Positions 18,667-26,571 of a DNA stretch of 64,000 nt are shown here, piece after piece (positions within the stretch are counted from its first letter, which is position 1; each line of letters starts with the position of its first letter). The notes under the pieces are model-generated. The model saw only the letters and a program-made list of their open reading frames with translations. It was not told where the DNA came from and did no database searches. The position numbers and the translations under genes are program-made. Origin of the DNA: CAZIWX01 sp964543125 (lineage in GTDB: Bacteria; Fidelibacterota; UBA8477); the NCBI GenBank assembly GCA_964543125.1, contig CAZIWX010000002.1:1-64000 (forward strand), given 5' to 3'.

Positions 18667-18843
18667 ATGGGTCAGGGTGTTAAAATTGCTCTTGTCTTTT
18701 TCCTGACCGGACAGGTCCTGACCGGACAGGTTGCAGGATTAAAGGCGCTCCTGGATTATAGTAAAACAGACCATCGCCTCGGGGAAATGTTACTCGTTTT
18801 TCGAGAGAACTCCCGCAAAGAATCATGCTTGAAGCCCCACTAA
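18667..18843 (+). CDS. Doubtful small ORF, 58 aa
   Basis: An ATG-to-TAA frame just before the TrmB-type regulator. The product has a hydrophobic N-terminal stretch (VKIALVFFLTGQV) and contains the pentapeptide LTGQV twice, encoded by the 15-base tandem repeat, which keeps the frame. There is no ribosome binding site in front of the ATG, and the regulator's promoter lies across its 3' end. It may be a chance frame or a decayed gene. Confidence 0.15.
   Translation: MGQGVKIALVFFLTGQVLTGQVAGLKALLDYSKTDHRLGEMLLVFRENSRKESCLKPH
18701..18730. repeat. Tandem 15-base repeat, two copies
   Basis: TCCTGACCGGACAGG occurs twice without spacer. Each unit is itself nearly palindromic (CCTG-A-CCGG-A-CAGG). 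It could be a regulator binding site upstream of the TrmB-type gene or a small slippage duplication. Confidence 0.5.
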
Positions 18844-18857
18844 TTGGATTGTATATT
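18829..18857 (+). promoter_or_regulatory. Promoter of the TrmB-type regulator gene
   Basis: TTGAAG (18829-18834), 17-base spacer, TATATT (18852-18857). Transcription should start near 18864, inside the palindrome listed next. Confidence 0.6.
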
Positions 18858-18862
18858 GAAAC

Positions 18863-18882
18863 GTGACTAATGAGTGAGTAAC
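18863..18882 (+). promoter_or_regulatory. Candidate TrmB autoregulatory operator
   Basis: Palindrome GTGACT-N8-AGTAAC, starting 5 bases after the -10 box and covering the expected transcription start, a position where a bound protein would block transcription. The same form, GTNACT-N8-AGTNAC, occurs at the gapA promoter (19814-19833) in the same position. Assignment to the adjacent regulator is inference. Confidence 0.55.
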
Positions 18883-18885
18883 GCT

Positions 18886-19725
18886 ATGGATTCAAAAATA
18901 ATTTCGACCCTGAAAAGCCTGGGATTCACGGCCAACGAAAGTAAGGCCTACCTAACCTTGCTTCGGTCGAACCCCGCCACCGGTTACGAAATCAGTGGCA
19001 AATCAGGTGTCCCGCGCTCCGCAATCTATGAAATTCTGAAGAGACTTGAAACCGTGGGTTTGGTCAGTGTTACAGACGCTAACCCGACTCGCTATATTCC
19101 GTTGCCCCCCCAACAACTGTTCGAATTGTTGGAGCATCGTTTCTCCAATGATATTGAAGAACTAAAATCCAGTCTGAATGCCATCAATACGGTAATGGAA
19201 GTGGGGAATTTGTGGAATATTGTCGGCTACGATAATATGATCCAGCGGGCTCGAACGATGATCCAAGCGGCTGAAAAAACTATTTATTTATCAGTTTGGC
19301 AGCTGGAATTTGATCGGCTACAAGCCGATTTGAGGGCCGCTGAAGCACGGGGTGTGCATATTGTGGTTTTTTCTTTCACCAGCGTTTCCCAGGAGGTGGG
19401 ACTGGTTTTTTCCTACAATTTGGATCCTGGGGAACTGGAGAAAATCTGGAGCAAGAAGATCCTGATTGTGGTGGATAAGACAACGGCGCTGTTAGGAGGG
19501 TCCGAATTCGCACCCGGGATTAAAGTCGCCTGGACGAAGAACAACGCCATTGTTTCCATTGCTCTGAATTACATCATCCTGGATTTAACACTGCTGGCCC
19601 AACGATTCGATATTAATCTGGGACCGATTGTTTCAGAAATGCTGGAAGGTGATATTCAAAGCCTGGATGATCTATTCAGCGAGCAGCATAAGCCGGTTTT
19701 CCCTAAAAACCTTGCCTCCGCGTGA
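18886..19725 (+). CDS. TrmB-family sugar-responsive transcriptional regulator
   Basis: 279 aa from ATG 18886; GTG 18874 in frame would add four residues, but GAGTGAG stands at the right distance from the ATG. The N-terminal winged helix-turn-helix is typical TrmB: STLKSLGFTANESKAYLTLLRSNPATGYEISGKSGVPRSAIYEILKRLETVGLV. The C-terminal part (RARTMIQAAEKTIYLSVWQLEFDRLQADLRAAEARGVHIVVFSF) is the phospholipase-D-like TrmB regulatory domain, which in archaeal members senses sugars. It lies just upstream of gapA, pyk and two glucan-degrading enzymes, so it probably controls glycolysis and glycogen use and, judging by the shared palindrome, itself. Confidence 0.85.
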   Translation: MDSKIISTLKSLGFTANESKAYLTLLRSNPATGYEISGKSGVPRSAIYEILKRLETVGLVSVTDANPTRYIPLPPQQLFELLEHRFSNDIEELKSSLNAINTVMEVGNLWNIVGYDNMIQRARTMIQAAEKTIYLSVWQLEFDRLQADLRAAEARGVHIVVFSFTSVSQEVGLVFSYNLDPGELEKIWSKKILIVVDKTTALLGGSEFAPGIKVAWTKNNAIVSIALNYIILDLTLLAQRFDINLGPIVSEMLEGDIQSLDDLFSEQHKPVFPKNLASA

Positions 19726-19781
19726 ATTTGAACGAGCCCCACGGTAACTCTAAGATAGTAAAATTTGTTTACAATCGCTGC

Positions 19782-19810
19782 TTGACAGGTGAAAAAAGGC
19801 AGCCTATTTT
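19782..19810 (+). promoter_or_regulatory. Promoter of gapA
   Basis: Perfect TTGACA (19782-19787), 17-base spacer, TATTTT (19805-19810). The transcription start would fall near 19817, giving a leader of about 40 bases before the GGAGG ribosome site of gapA. Confidence 0.7.
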
Positions 19811-19813
19811 CAA

Positions 19814-19833
19814 GTAACTCATAAACGAGTGAC
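19814..19833 (+). promoter_or_regulatory. Candidate TrmB operator at gapA
   Basis: Palindrome GTAACT-N8-AGTGAC, 3 bases after the -10 box and over the expected start site. It has the same half-sites, spacing and placement as the palindrome at the regulator's own promoter (18863-18882). A degenerate further copy (GTAACT-N7-AGTAAA, from 19744) lies upstream of the -35 box. Confidence 0.55.
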
Positions 19834-19856
19834 TAAAGCAAACTGAGGAGGAATGA

Positions 19857-20852
19857 ATGGTAAAAGTCGCAATCAATGGATTTGGCCGAATCGGACGCAC
19901 AGTCCTGCGTGAAGCCCTTTCACGAAATGTGGACATTGAGTTTGTGGCCATTAATGAGTTAGCCAACCCGGATACCATTACGCCCGTTCTTAAATATGAT
20001 TCAGTGCACGGAATTTTCCCGGGTGAAGTACGTTTTACAGGTAACACTCTGTTAATCGGGGGTAAGAGAATCACGGTTTTTTCAGAAAAAGACCCGGCTG
20101 CCTTGCCCTGGAGTGAATTAGGGGTTGATGTGGTGATCGAATCAACCGGTGTCTTTCGCAGACGCGAACAGCTCGAAAAACATCTTGAGGCCGGCGCTAA
20201 AAAAGTAATTCTCACGGTTCCGGCCAAGGATGAGCTTGATGCGACCATTGTTCTCGGAGTCAATGATCAGGTCTTAAAACCAACTGACAAATTGCTCTCC
20301 AACGCCAGTTGCACCACAAATTGCTCCGCACCGCTGGCCAAGGTTATCGAAGATAATTTCGGGATTGAACGCGGTTTTCTGATCACGATTCATGCTTATA
20401 CATCTGACCAACGGCTGCTGGATTTTCCTCATAGTGACCCCCGCCGGGCCCGGTCCGCTGCTTATTCGGTAATTCCTACTTCCACCGGCGCCGCCAAAGC
20501 GATCGGCAAGGTGATTCCCCAACTAAAGGGGAAACTGGATGGTGTCGCCCACCGGGTTCCCGTCCCGGATGGGTCCATTACGGAACTGGCCCTTCAGTTA
20601 AAAAAGAGTGTGACCGTAGAAGAGGTGAATGCCGCGTTGAAAACAGCTTCCGAAGGTTACCTCAAAGGTATTCTGGCTTATACGGCCGATCCGTTGGTTT
20701 CCATCGATATTGTGGGGAATCGGCATAGCTGCATATTTGATAGTGGTTTAACCAAGGTTGTGGACGGAACTTTTTTGAAAGTTTCCGGATGGTATGATAA
20801 CGAAACCGGTTATTCCAACCGCGTAATCGATTTAACGTTGAAAGTAGCCTGA
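19857..20852 (+). CDS. gapA: Type I glyceraldehyde-3-phosphate dehydrogenase
   Basis: 331 aa. The N-terminal NAD-binding motif is VAINGFGRIGR and the catalytic Cys152 lies in NASCTTNCSAPL, with the catalytic His in TIHAYTSDQRLLDFPHSD. It converts glyceraldehyde-3-phosphate, phosphate and NAD(P) to 1,3-bisphosphoglycerate. Where NAD-specific enzymes usually have Asp in the NDL motif, this one has Glu34 (AINELANPD), so coenzyme preference may be relaxed. GAGGAGG precedes the ATG. It leads the likely operon gapA-pyk-GH57-glgP under the promoter and palindrome described above. Confidence 0.96.
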   Translation: MVKVAINGFGRIGRTVLREALSRNVDIEFVAINELANPDTITPVLKYDSVHGIFPGEVRFTGNTLLIGGKRITVFSEKDPAALPWSELGVDVVIESTGVFRRREQLEKHLEAGAKKVILTVPAKDELDATIVLGVNDQVLKPTDKLLSNASCTTNCSAPLAKVIEDNFGIERGFLITIHAYTSDQRLLDFPHSDPRRARSAAYSVIPTSTGAAKAIGKVIPQLKGKLDGVAHRVPVPDGSITELALQLKKSVTVEEVNAALKTASEGYLKGILAYTADPLVSIDIVGNRHSCIFDSGLTKVVDGTFLKVSGWYDNETGYSNRVIDLTLKVA

Positions 20853-20885
20853 CCGAATAATCATCGGGTTCAGCTAACCGGTAAC

Positions 20886-22307
20886 ATGGCGCGGAAAACC
20901 AAGATAATGGCAACAGTGGGGCCTGCTTCCGATACGGAGTCAGGCCTCCGTGATTTATTAGGAACCGGTTTGGATGCCGTTCGTCTGAATATGTCTCAGG
21001 GAGATCAGGTGTATTACGCTGAACTGATCCAGCGTATCCGCCGCTGGGCTTCCGGTGAACGCGTCGGCCCCGCCATCCTGATCGACCTGGCCGGACCCAA
21101 GATCCGTACGGTGAATTATAAACCGGGTTGGCAATTGACAACCGGTGAGCGGATTCTGTTAGGCCGGCAAGGGGCAGTGACACCGGACGCCGGGATTCCC
21201 CTCACCGGCGAATTTCGATTCCGGGAGATACATCCGGGGGCAACGATTTCGGCCGATGATGGTAAAATCCTCCTGGATGTTACCGCCCATATTTCGGAAG
21301 ACCTGGTTGAGGTTACAATCAGACGCGGCGGCGATTTAAAACCCCGCAAAGGGGTTAATTTTATAAATCTGAATTTGGATGTTCCCACACTCACCGATAA
21401 AGATGCATCTGATTTTGAGTTTGCTCTTGATCAGGGAATTGACTGGGTCGCTTTATCATTCGTGCGCTCCGGCGCCGATATGGATGCACTGCGGGAAATT
21501 ATGACCCGTAAAGGGAAAACTATCCCGGTGCTGGCTAAGATCGAGAAACCTGAAGCCCTGAATGACCTGGATCAAATCCTGGAAAAATTTGATGGCATCA
21601 TGGTTGCGCGGGGTGATTTGGGGGTGGAGGTTCCATTGGAACGGCTGCCCGCGATTCAAAAACTGTTGATCCGGCGGGCCAATCTGCTGGGCAAACCGGT
21701 GGTGATCGCCACGCAGCTCCTGGCCACCATGCAGGATCACCCCTATCCCACCCGAGCAGAAGTGACTGATGTAGCCAATGCGGTTTACGATGGTGCCGAT
21801 GCCCTGCTGTTAACGGGTGAAACGGCAATTGGTAGTTATCCGGTTGAAACGGTGAACCAGATGGCGGGCATTATTGCCGAAGTCGAGAAAGACCCTGAGA
21901 TTGATCCGCGGATGGCGGTGGTTATTCCCCAACAAACCGATTCGGATGCCATTGCCCGGGCTGCCGGTGAAATCGCGGATGTCCTACGGATTAACGTTAT
22001 TGTTTCCATGACTCATTCGGGTGCCACCGCCCTGGCGGTAGCCAAGTACCGCCCCCACGCGGCGGTTTATGCAATGACACCCTTTTTACCTGTGGCCCGA
22101 CGTATGAAAATTATTTGGGGCTTGCGCCCGGTGATCGTGGAACCGTATCAAACCACGGACGCAATGTTGCAACTGGCAGAGAGACGGTTGCTTGAATTGG
22201 ATGCACTGGAAACCGGTGACAGCTTTGTGGTCTCAGCCGGATTGCCCATCGGTCGGCCGGGAACGACCAATATGCTTAAAATTCAGCAGGTGAGTGGAAA
22301 TAATTAA
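20886..22307 (+). CDS. pyk: Pyruvate kinase
   Basis: 473 aa, normal length for the short bacterial form. Recognisable elements: N-terminal KTKIMATVGPAS, LDAVRLNMSQG (barrel strand with the catalytic Arg/Asn), IDLAGPKIRTV, the active-site segment IPVLAKIEKPEALNDLD and MVARGDLGVEVPLERLPAIQK (metal-binding Glu/Asp), then ATQLLATMQDHPYPTRAEVTDVANAVYDGADALLLTGETA. It makes pyruvate and ATP from phosphoenolpyruvate and ADP. It follows gapA after 33 bases, consistent with cotranscription. The ribosome site is weak. Confidence 0.95.
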   Translation: MARKTKIMATVGPASDTESGLRDLLGTGLDAVRLNMSQGDQVYYAELIQRIRRWASGERVGPAILIDLAGPKIRTVNYKPGWQLTTGERILLGRQGAVTPDAGIPLTGEFRFREIHPGATISADDGKILLDVTAHISEDLVEVTIRRGGDLKPRKGVNFINLNLDVPTLTDKDASDFEFALDQGIDWVALSFVRSGADMDALREIMTRKGKTIPVLAKIEKPEALNDLDQILEKFDGIMVARGDLGVEVPLERLPAIQKLLIRRANLLGKPVVIATQLLATMQDHPYPTRAEVTDVANAVYDGADALLLTGETAIGSYPVETVNQMAGIIAEVEKDPEIDPRMAVVIPQQTDSDAIARAAGEIADVLRINVIVSMTHSGATALAVAKYRPHAAVYAMTPFLPVARRMKIIWGLRPVIVEPYQTTDAMLQLAERRLLELDALETGDSFVVSAGLPIGRPGTTNMLKIQQVSGNN

Positions 22308-22359
22308 TATCAGGCCGGTCACCTCCCGCGCACGGGAATAAAGCTTTAGAAAGAAAACA

Positions 22360-24450
22360 TTGAAAACGGTTCAATTTATTTTTGGAATTCACAATCACCA
22401 GCCGGTGGGCAATTTTGATTATGTGATGGAGAGCAGTTGTGAACGTGCCTATCTGCCGTTTCTTCAAACCTTGCGGCGTTTTCCGGCGCTTCACATGGCA
22501 TTTCATTTCAGCGGAAGCCTGATTGAATGGTTGGAAACGCACCGGCCGGATGTGCTTGATCTGTTGGGTGAATTGGTGCGGCGAGGGAATGTGGAATTGT
22601 TAAGCGCCGGCTTTTATGAACCGATTCTCACCATGATTCCCAGCCGCGATAAACTGGGTCAACTCCGGAAAATGAATCGCTATCTCCACAAGCGCTTTAA
22701 TTACGAGCCTCACGGGAGTTGGTTGACCGAGCGCGTGTGGGAACCGCATCTGGTTACCCCCCTGGCCAAAGCCGGTCTTGAATACACCATCGTTGATGAT
22801 TACCACTTCCTGTCAGCCGGACACCGCCCTGAGGATTTATCCGGCTATTACTATACCGAAGATGAAGGCTATACCCTCGGTGTTTTTCCTATAAGTCAAC
22901 AATTACGCTATGCCATGCCTTTTGAAGATCCGCAAAAGACGATTGACCTGTTGCGATCCAAAGCCACCGAAAGTGGTGATGAACTGCTGGTCATGGCCGA
23001 TGACGGCGAAAAATTTGGTATTTGGCCCGGTACTTTCAAAACCGTTTACCAAGACAAATGGCTGGAACGCTTTTTCAGTTTGCTGACTGAAAACCGGGAA
23101 TGGTTACACACGACCACCTTTAAAGCGTTTCATGCCACTCACCGGCCCCGGGGATTGGTCTATTTGCCAACAGCGTCCTATTTTGAGATGTCTCAGTGGA
23201 CATTACCCCCCACACTGAGCCGCGATTTTGACAAATTTGTCCACGAGCTCCGGGATCGGGGTGAAGAAAATTTTGCCAGACCCTTCGTAAAAGGGGGAAT
23301 CTGGCGCAACTTTCTGTCCAAATACAGTGAATCCAATTGGATGCAAAAACGGGTGACCGATCTCTCAGACCGGATCACACGACTGGAGAAAACACTAACC
23401 GGCCCCCTACCGCCGGAAGTAAAAGACGATCTTTATCGGGCGGAGTGCAACTGTGGCTACTGGCACGGGGTTTTTGGGGGATTGTATTTGCCCCATTTAC
23501 GCCATGCGATTTATGAGCATCTCCTGAAAGCCGAGACAGCTTTGGCTAAGATCACCCGGGAGCCCTTGCGGGTGCTGGATATTGACAAAGATGGTTACGC
23601 TGAATATCAATTACGCAATGCGCTGCTACAGATTTTTATTCGTGAAAAAGGGGCTGCGATCCAGGAAATCGATGTGTTGCCGGCCGCGTTCAATGCGACC
23701 AATACGCTCCGGCGATATTCGGAAAGCTACCACGCGAAGCTGCCGTTTGCCACGACGGTTGAAGACGCCCGGGGTTCGATTCATGATGTGGTTTTAGCCA
23801 AAGAACCAAATCTGCAGAATTACCTTTTTACCGATCATTATCCCCGGCTGAGCTGGATCGATCATTTTTTTGGAGAAAACGAATCGCTGGAAAGTTTTTA
23901 CCGCGGCGAAGCACAGGATAGAGCTGATTTCATGAATACGCGCTTCCATGCGGATCCGGTGAAAAGCGGTCTCAAACTGACCGCCACCGGCCGGATTTGG
24001 CGCTTGCCGGTGACTTTGATTAAAACTGCTATCCTTACCAAGCAGGGCCTTGATTTTCGGATTACGGTAAAAAATACCGCTGAGCATGAGATTCATGGGT
24101 TGTATGCCTGTGAGTTCAATTTTGGGTTATTGGGGGGTAACAGCCCTGATCGGTATTACGAACTGGATGGCGATACGAGTTACCGCACCCCTTTGAACAC
24201 CAAAGCTGAAGACGCTTCCGTTCAGCAGGTAAGGTTGGTCGATGAGGGGGACAAATTTGCCTTAACCTTAAAATTCACTGAACCGGTGCGTTTGTGGCGT
24301 TCTCCCGTGGAAACCATTTCCATGTCCGAGGCGGGCTTTGAACGCGTTTACCAGGCATCCTGCGTGGTTCCCCTATGGCCATTCACACTACAACCCGGAG
24401 CTTCCCGGGAATATGCTTTTCAACTGCTGGCGGAGACCGGCAAGCTTTAA
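22360..24450 (+). CDS. GH57 4-alpha-glucanotransferase (amylase-like)
   Basis: 696 aa with TTG start. The GH57 regions are all visible: region 1 HNHQP (11-15), region 2 near GFYEP, region 3 WLTERVWEP with nucleophile Glu124, and region 4 MADDGEKFG with the acid Asp214. These positions coincide with E123/D214 of the Thermococcus litoralis enzyme as I remember them. The C-terminal beta domains match the DUF1925/1926 modules of 4-alpha-glucanotransferases, which separates it from GH57 branching enzymes. It would rearrange maltodextrins and glycogen into chains for the phosphorylase that follows 38 bases downstream. No signal peptide, so cytoplasmic. Confidence 0.88.
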   Translation: MKTVQFIFGIHNHQPVGNFDYVMESSCERAYLPFLQTLRRFPALHMAFHFSGSLIEWLETHRPDVLDLLGELVRRGNVELLSAGFYEPILTMIPSRDKLGQLRKMNRYLHKRFNYEPHGSWLTERVWEPHLVTPLAKAGLEYTIVDDYHFLSAGHRPEDLSGYYYTEDEGYTLGVFPISQQLRYAMPFEDPQKTIDLLRSKATESGDELLVMADDGEKFGIWPGTFKTVYQDKWLERFFSLLTENREWLHTTTFKAFHATHRPRGLVYLPTASYFEMSQWTLPPTLSRDFDKFVHELRDRGEENFARPFVKGGIWRNFLSKYSESNWMQKRVTDLSDRITRLEKTLTGPLPPEVKDDLYRAECNCGYWHGVFGGLYLPHLRHAIYEHLLKAETALAKITREPLRVLDIDKDGYAEYQLRNALLQIFIREKGAAIQEIDVLPAAFNATNTLRRYSESYHAKLPFATTVEDARGSIHDVVLAKEPNLQNYLFTDHYPRLSWIDHFFGENESLESFYRGEAQDRADFMNTRFHADPVKSGLKLTATGRIWRLPVTLIKTAILTKQGLDFRITVKNTAEHEIHGLYACEFNFGLLGGNSPDRYYELDGDTSYRTPLNTKAEDASVQQVRLVDEGDKFALTLKFTEPVRLWRSPVETISMSEAGFERVYQASCVVPLWPFTLQPGASREYAFQLLAETGKL

Positions 24451-24488
24451 TACTAAAATCTGACTACAGTCACCAGGAGCCGTAAATC

Positions 24489-26138
24489 GTGAAATCATTT
24501 CAACCGGAAATTGGTTATTTTAGCGCCGAGATCGGTGTCTCGCCGAGTATTCCATCATATTCCGGTGGATTGGGCGTATTGGCCGGAGATCATGTAAAGG
24601 CGGCCGCGGACGCAAGCTTACCACTGGTAGGCGTAACCCTGCTCTACCGCGAAGGGTATATGAATCAGCACGTGGACACCCATGGCCAACAGACTGAAGA
24701 ATATCCGCCGTTTAATCCGGCCTGGCTGTTGGAAAACCTGAATGTTAAGGTTTCGTTCCGGATCAATAGTCATCGAATTCACCTGGCGCTGTGGCGCTAC
24801 TGGGTGAAAGGCGTCTCCGGCTTTCAAGTGCCGATTCTATTTCTGGACTCCGACCTGCCGGAAAATGATGCGATTAACCGCCACCTGTGTTACCGGCTGT
24901 ACGCCGGCGATAATGTTCACCGACTTTATCAGGAAATGGCCATGAGCTTGGGTGGAATGGCTGCCTTAAGAGCCTTGGGCTATACCAAAACCATCAAGAT
25001 TTACCACATGAACGAAGGTCACACGGCCTTCCTTACACTGGATCTATTAAAAACAGCCCAAGGCGATGTGGCCGCCGTGAAACAGCAATGCGTTTTTACC
25101 ACGCACACACCGGTTCCGGCCGGACATGACGAGTTTACCTATGCCCATGCTTTGCCGGCTTTGGGCGCCCTCGCGCCCTCAAATATCAGGGAATTAGCCG
25201 ATAATCACGGCAAGCTGTCCATGACCCATCTGGCACTTCATTTGAGCCGGTCCATCAACGGCGTATCCAAACTTCATGGGAAAATCGCCCAACACATGTA
25301 CCCCGGAGTCGAGGTAAAATATGTGACGAATGGCGTTCATCATTTATCCTGGACCAGTCGTGAAACCCAGCATCTGTTTGATAAACACCTTCCCGGCTGG
25401 GCCGCTAAACCTGAGGTGCTGGTGGATATAGAAAAAATTTCGGATGATGAGCTTTGGCAGACGCATCAAAGCAACAAGATTAATCTTCTGAATTTTGCGA
25501 ATGCCATGACCCAAAAAGGTTTATCACCGGATTTGCTGACCATTGGATTCGCCCGGCGCGCGGCCGCCTATAAACGGGCGAATCTGGTGTTTTACGATCT
25601 TGATCGAATCATTGATATTTCCGAGGGCAAAGTCCAATTCGTCTTTTCCGGCAAAGCTCATCCCCGGGATGAACACGGGAAAGAAGTTATCCAGCAATTG
25701 TGTGAAAATATTAAAAAGGTAAACGGCCGGGTGAATTGTGTCTTTTTAGAGAATTACAATATGTGGTTGGGTCGGTTGATCACCAGCGGTGTGGATGTCT
25801 GGCTGAATTCTCCCCTGCGTCCCAATGAAGCCAGCGGCACCAGCGGGATGAAAGCGGCCCTGAACGGTGTTCCCAGCTTATCGATTTTGGATGGCTGGTG
25901 GGTGGAAGGTTGCCGGGACGGGGAAAACGGATGGTCCTTTGGTGAACCGGCGGTGCCCAATGATCGCTCCGATGCAAACGATCTATACCGGGTGCTGGAA
26001 CAAAAAATAATCCCCACGTACTATGCTGATCGCCCGGGTTGGTTACGGATCATGCGCGAGGCCATCAAGACCGGGGTCAAATTTACCGCCAAACGGATGT
26101 TGGAAGATTATATCCGGAAAATTTACCGGCCGGCATAA
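24489..26138 (+). CDS. glgP: Alpha-glucan (glycogen/maltodextrin) phosphorylase
   Basis: 549 aa with GTG start after CAGGAGCCG. This is the shorter GT35 form without the long N-terminal regulatory part of glycogen phosphorylase. Visible: the N-terminal IGYFSAEIGVSPSIPSYSGGLGVLAGDH, the phosphate/glucan region VTNGVHHLSW, IGFARRAAAYKRANL, and the pyridoxal-phosphate site NEASGTSGMKAALNG with Lys455. It releases glucose-1-phosphate from alpha-1,4-glucans using phosphate. Paired with the glucanotransferase and two glycolytic enzymes, it completes a route from stored glucan to pyruvate (other steps encoded elsewhere). Confidence 0.9.
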   Translation: MKSFQPEIGYFSAEIGVSPSIPSYSGGLGVLAGDHVKAAADASLPLVGVTLLYREGYMNQHVDTHGQQTEEYPPFNPAWLLENLNVKVSFRINSHRIHLALWRYWVKGVSGFQVPILFLDSDLPENDAINRHLCYRLYAGDNVHRLYQEMAMSLGGMAALRALGYTKTIKIYHMNEGHTAFLTLDLLKTAQGDVAAVKQQCVFTTHTPVPAGHDEFTYAHALPALGALAPSNIRELADNHGKLSMTHLALHLSRSINGVSKLHGKIAQHMYPGVEVKYVTNGVHHLSWTSRETQHLFDKHLPGWAAKPEVLVDIEKISDDELWQTHQSNKINLLNFANAMTQKGLSPDLLTIGFARRAAAYKRANLVFYDLDRIIDISEGKVQFVFSGKAHPRDEHGKEVIQQLCENIKKVNGRVNCVFLENYNMWLGRLITSGVDVWLNSPLRPNEASGTSGMKAALNGVPSLSILDGWWVEGCRDGENGWSFGEPAVPNDRSDANDLYRVLEQKIIPTYYADRPGWLRIMREAIKTGVKFTAKRMLEDYIRKIYRPA

Positions 26139-26571
26139 TTCGCCACAACGAATTCGACCCGCTGCATGCTCAATCTCAATAAGTCTTAATCCCGGAAGCT
26201 CCCCTGGGGAATGGGCCACTTTTCCTCGCGGACGATGGTCTGTTTTACTGTAATTCAGCAGCCTTTTCCCTTTGAACCGGGGATGATTTTAAGGTTATAA
26301 GCCGTGTTTTACCGCCGTTAAGCAAAAACAAAGAAATTTCCGCTTAGCGGGCTTCATTCAACTCATGAGCCTGAAAAAATTCCTGCTAAAATTTCACTCC
26401 GTCACTGGAAAAACAAGAATTTATCCCGCAAAGCGGGCCTCAGGCCAACTGAATATCGTACAAACCGGCCTTAGGGAAGCACCGGCAGGTGTAGAATAAT
26501 AAAGGTAATGAGAAACGGTGGCATTAAAGTTGCCTTAAGATAACCAAACTAAGATTCCAATAGGAGGGGTT
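26139..26571. other. Intergenic region between glgP and the cytochrome gene
   Basis: About 430 bases with no credible gene. It contains two related palindromic segments (26338-26363 and 26424-26450) and otherwise A/T-rich sequence. I see no clear terminator for glgP and no promoter pair with correct spacing for the cytochrome gene, though AGGAGGGG stands just before its ATG. Confidence 0.5.
26338..26450. repeat. Pair of diverged palindromic repeats
   Basis: Two copies of the form CCGC-N2-AGCGGGC-N-TCA, each ending in AACT, at 26338-26363 and 26424-26450. The second contains a perfect CCCGC-AAA-GCGGG hairpin. Their similarity suggests two degenerate members of an intergenic repeat family. Confidence 0.4.

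Larger units (their letters stand above)
18280..18885. other. Divergent intergenic region between tetR and the TrmB-type regulator, rich in hairpins
   Basis: About 600 bases. It contains a possible tetR operator (18280-18296), a long imperfect hairpin (18435-18469), a perfect 8-bp-stem hairpin (18527-18546), a tandem 15-base repeat (18701-18730), a doubtful 58-codon frame (18667-18843), and the promoter and candidate operator of the downstream regulator. No RNA family is recognised. The hairpins look like intergenic palindromic repeats rather than a single structured RNA. Confidence 0.5.
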
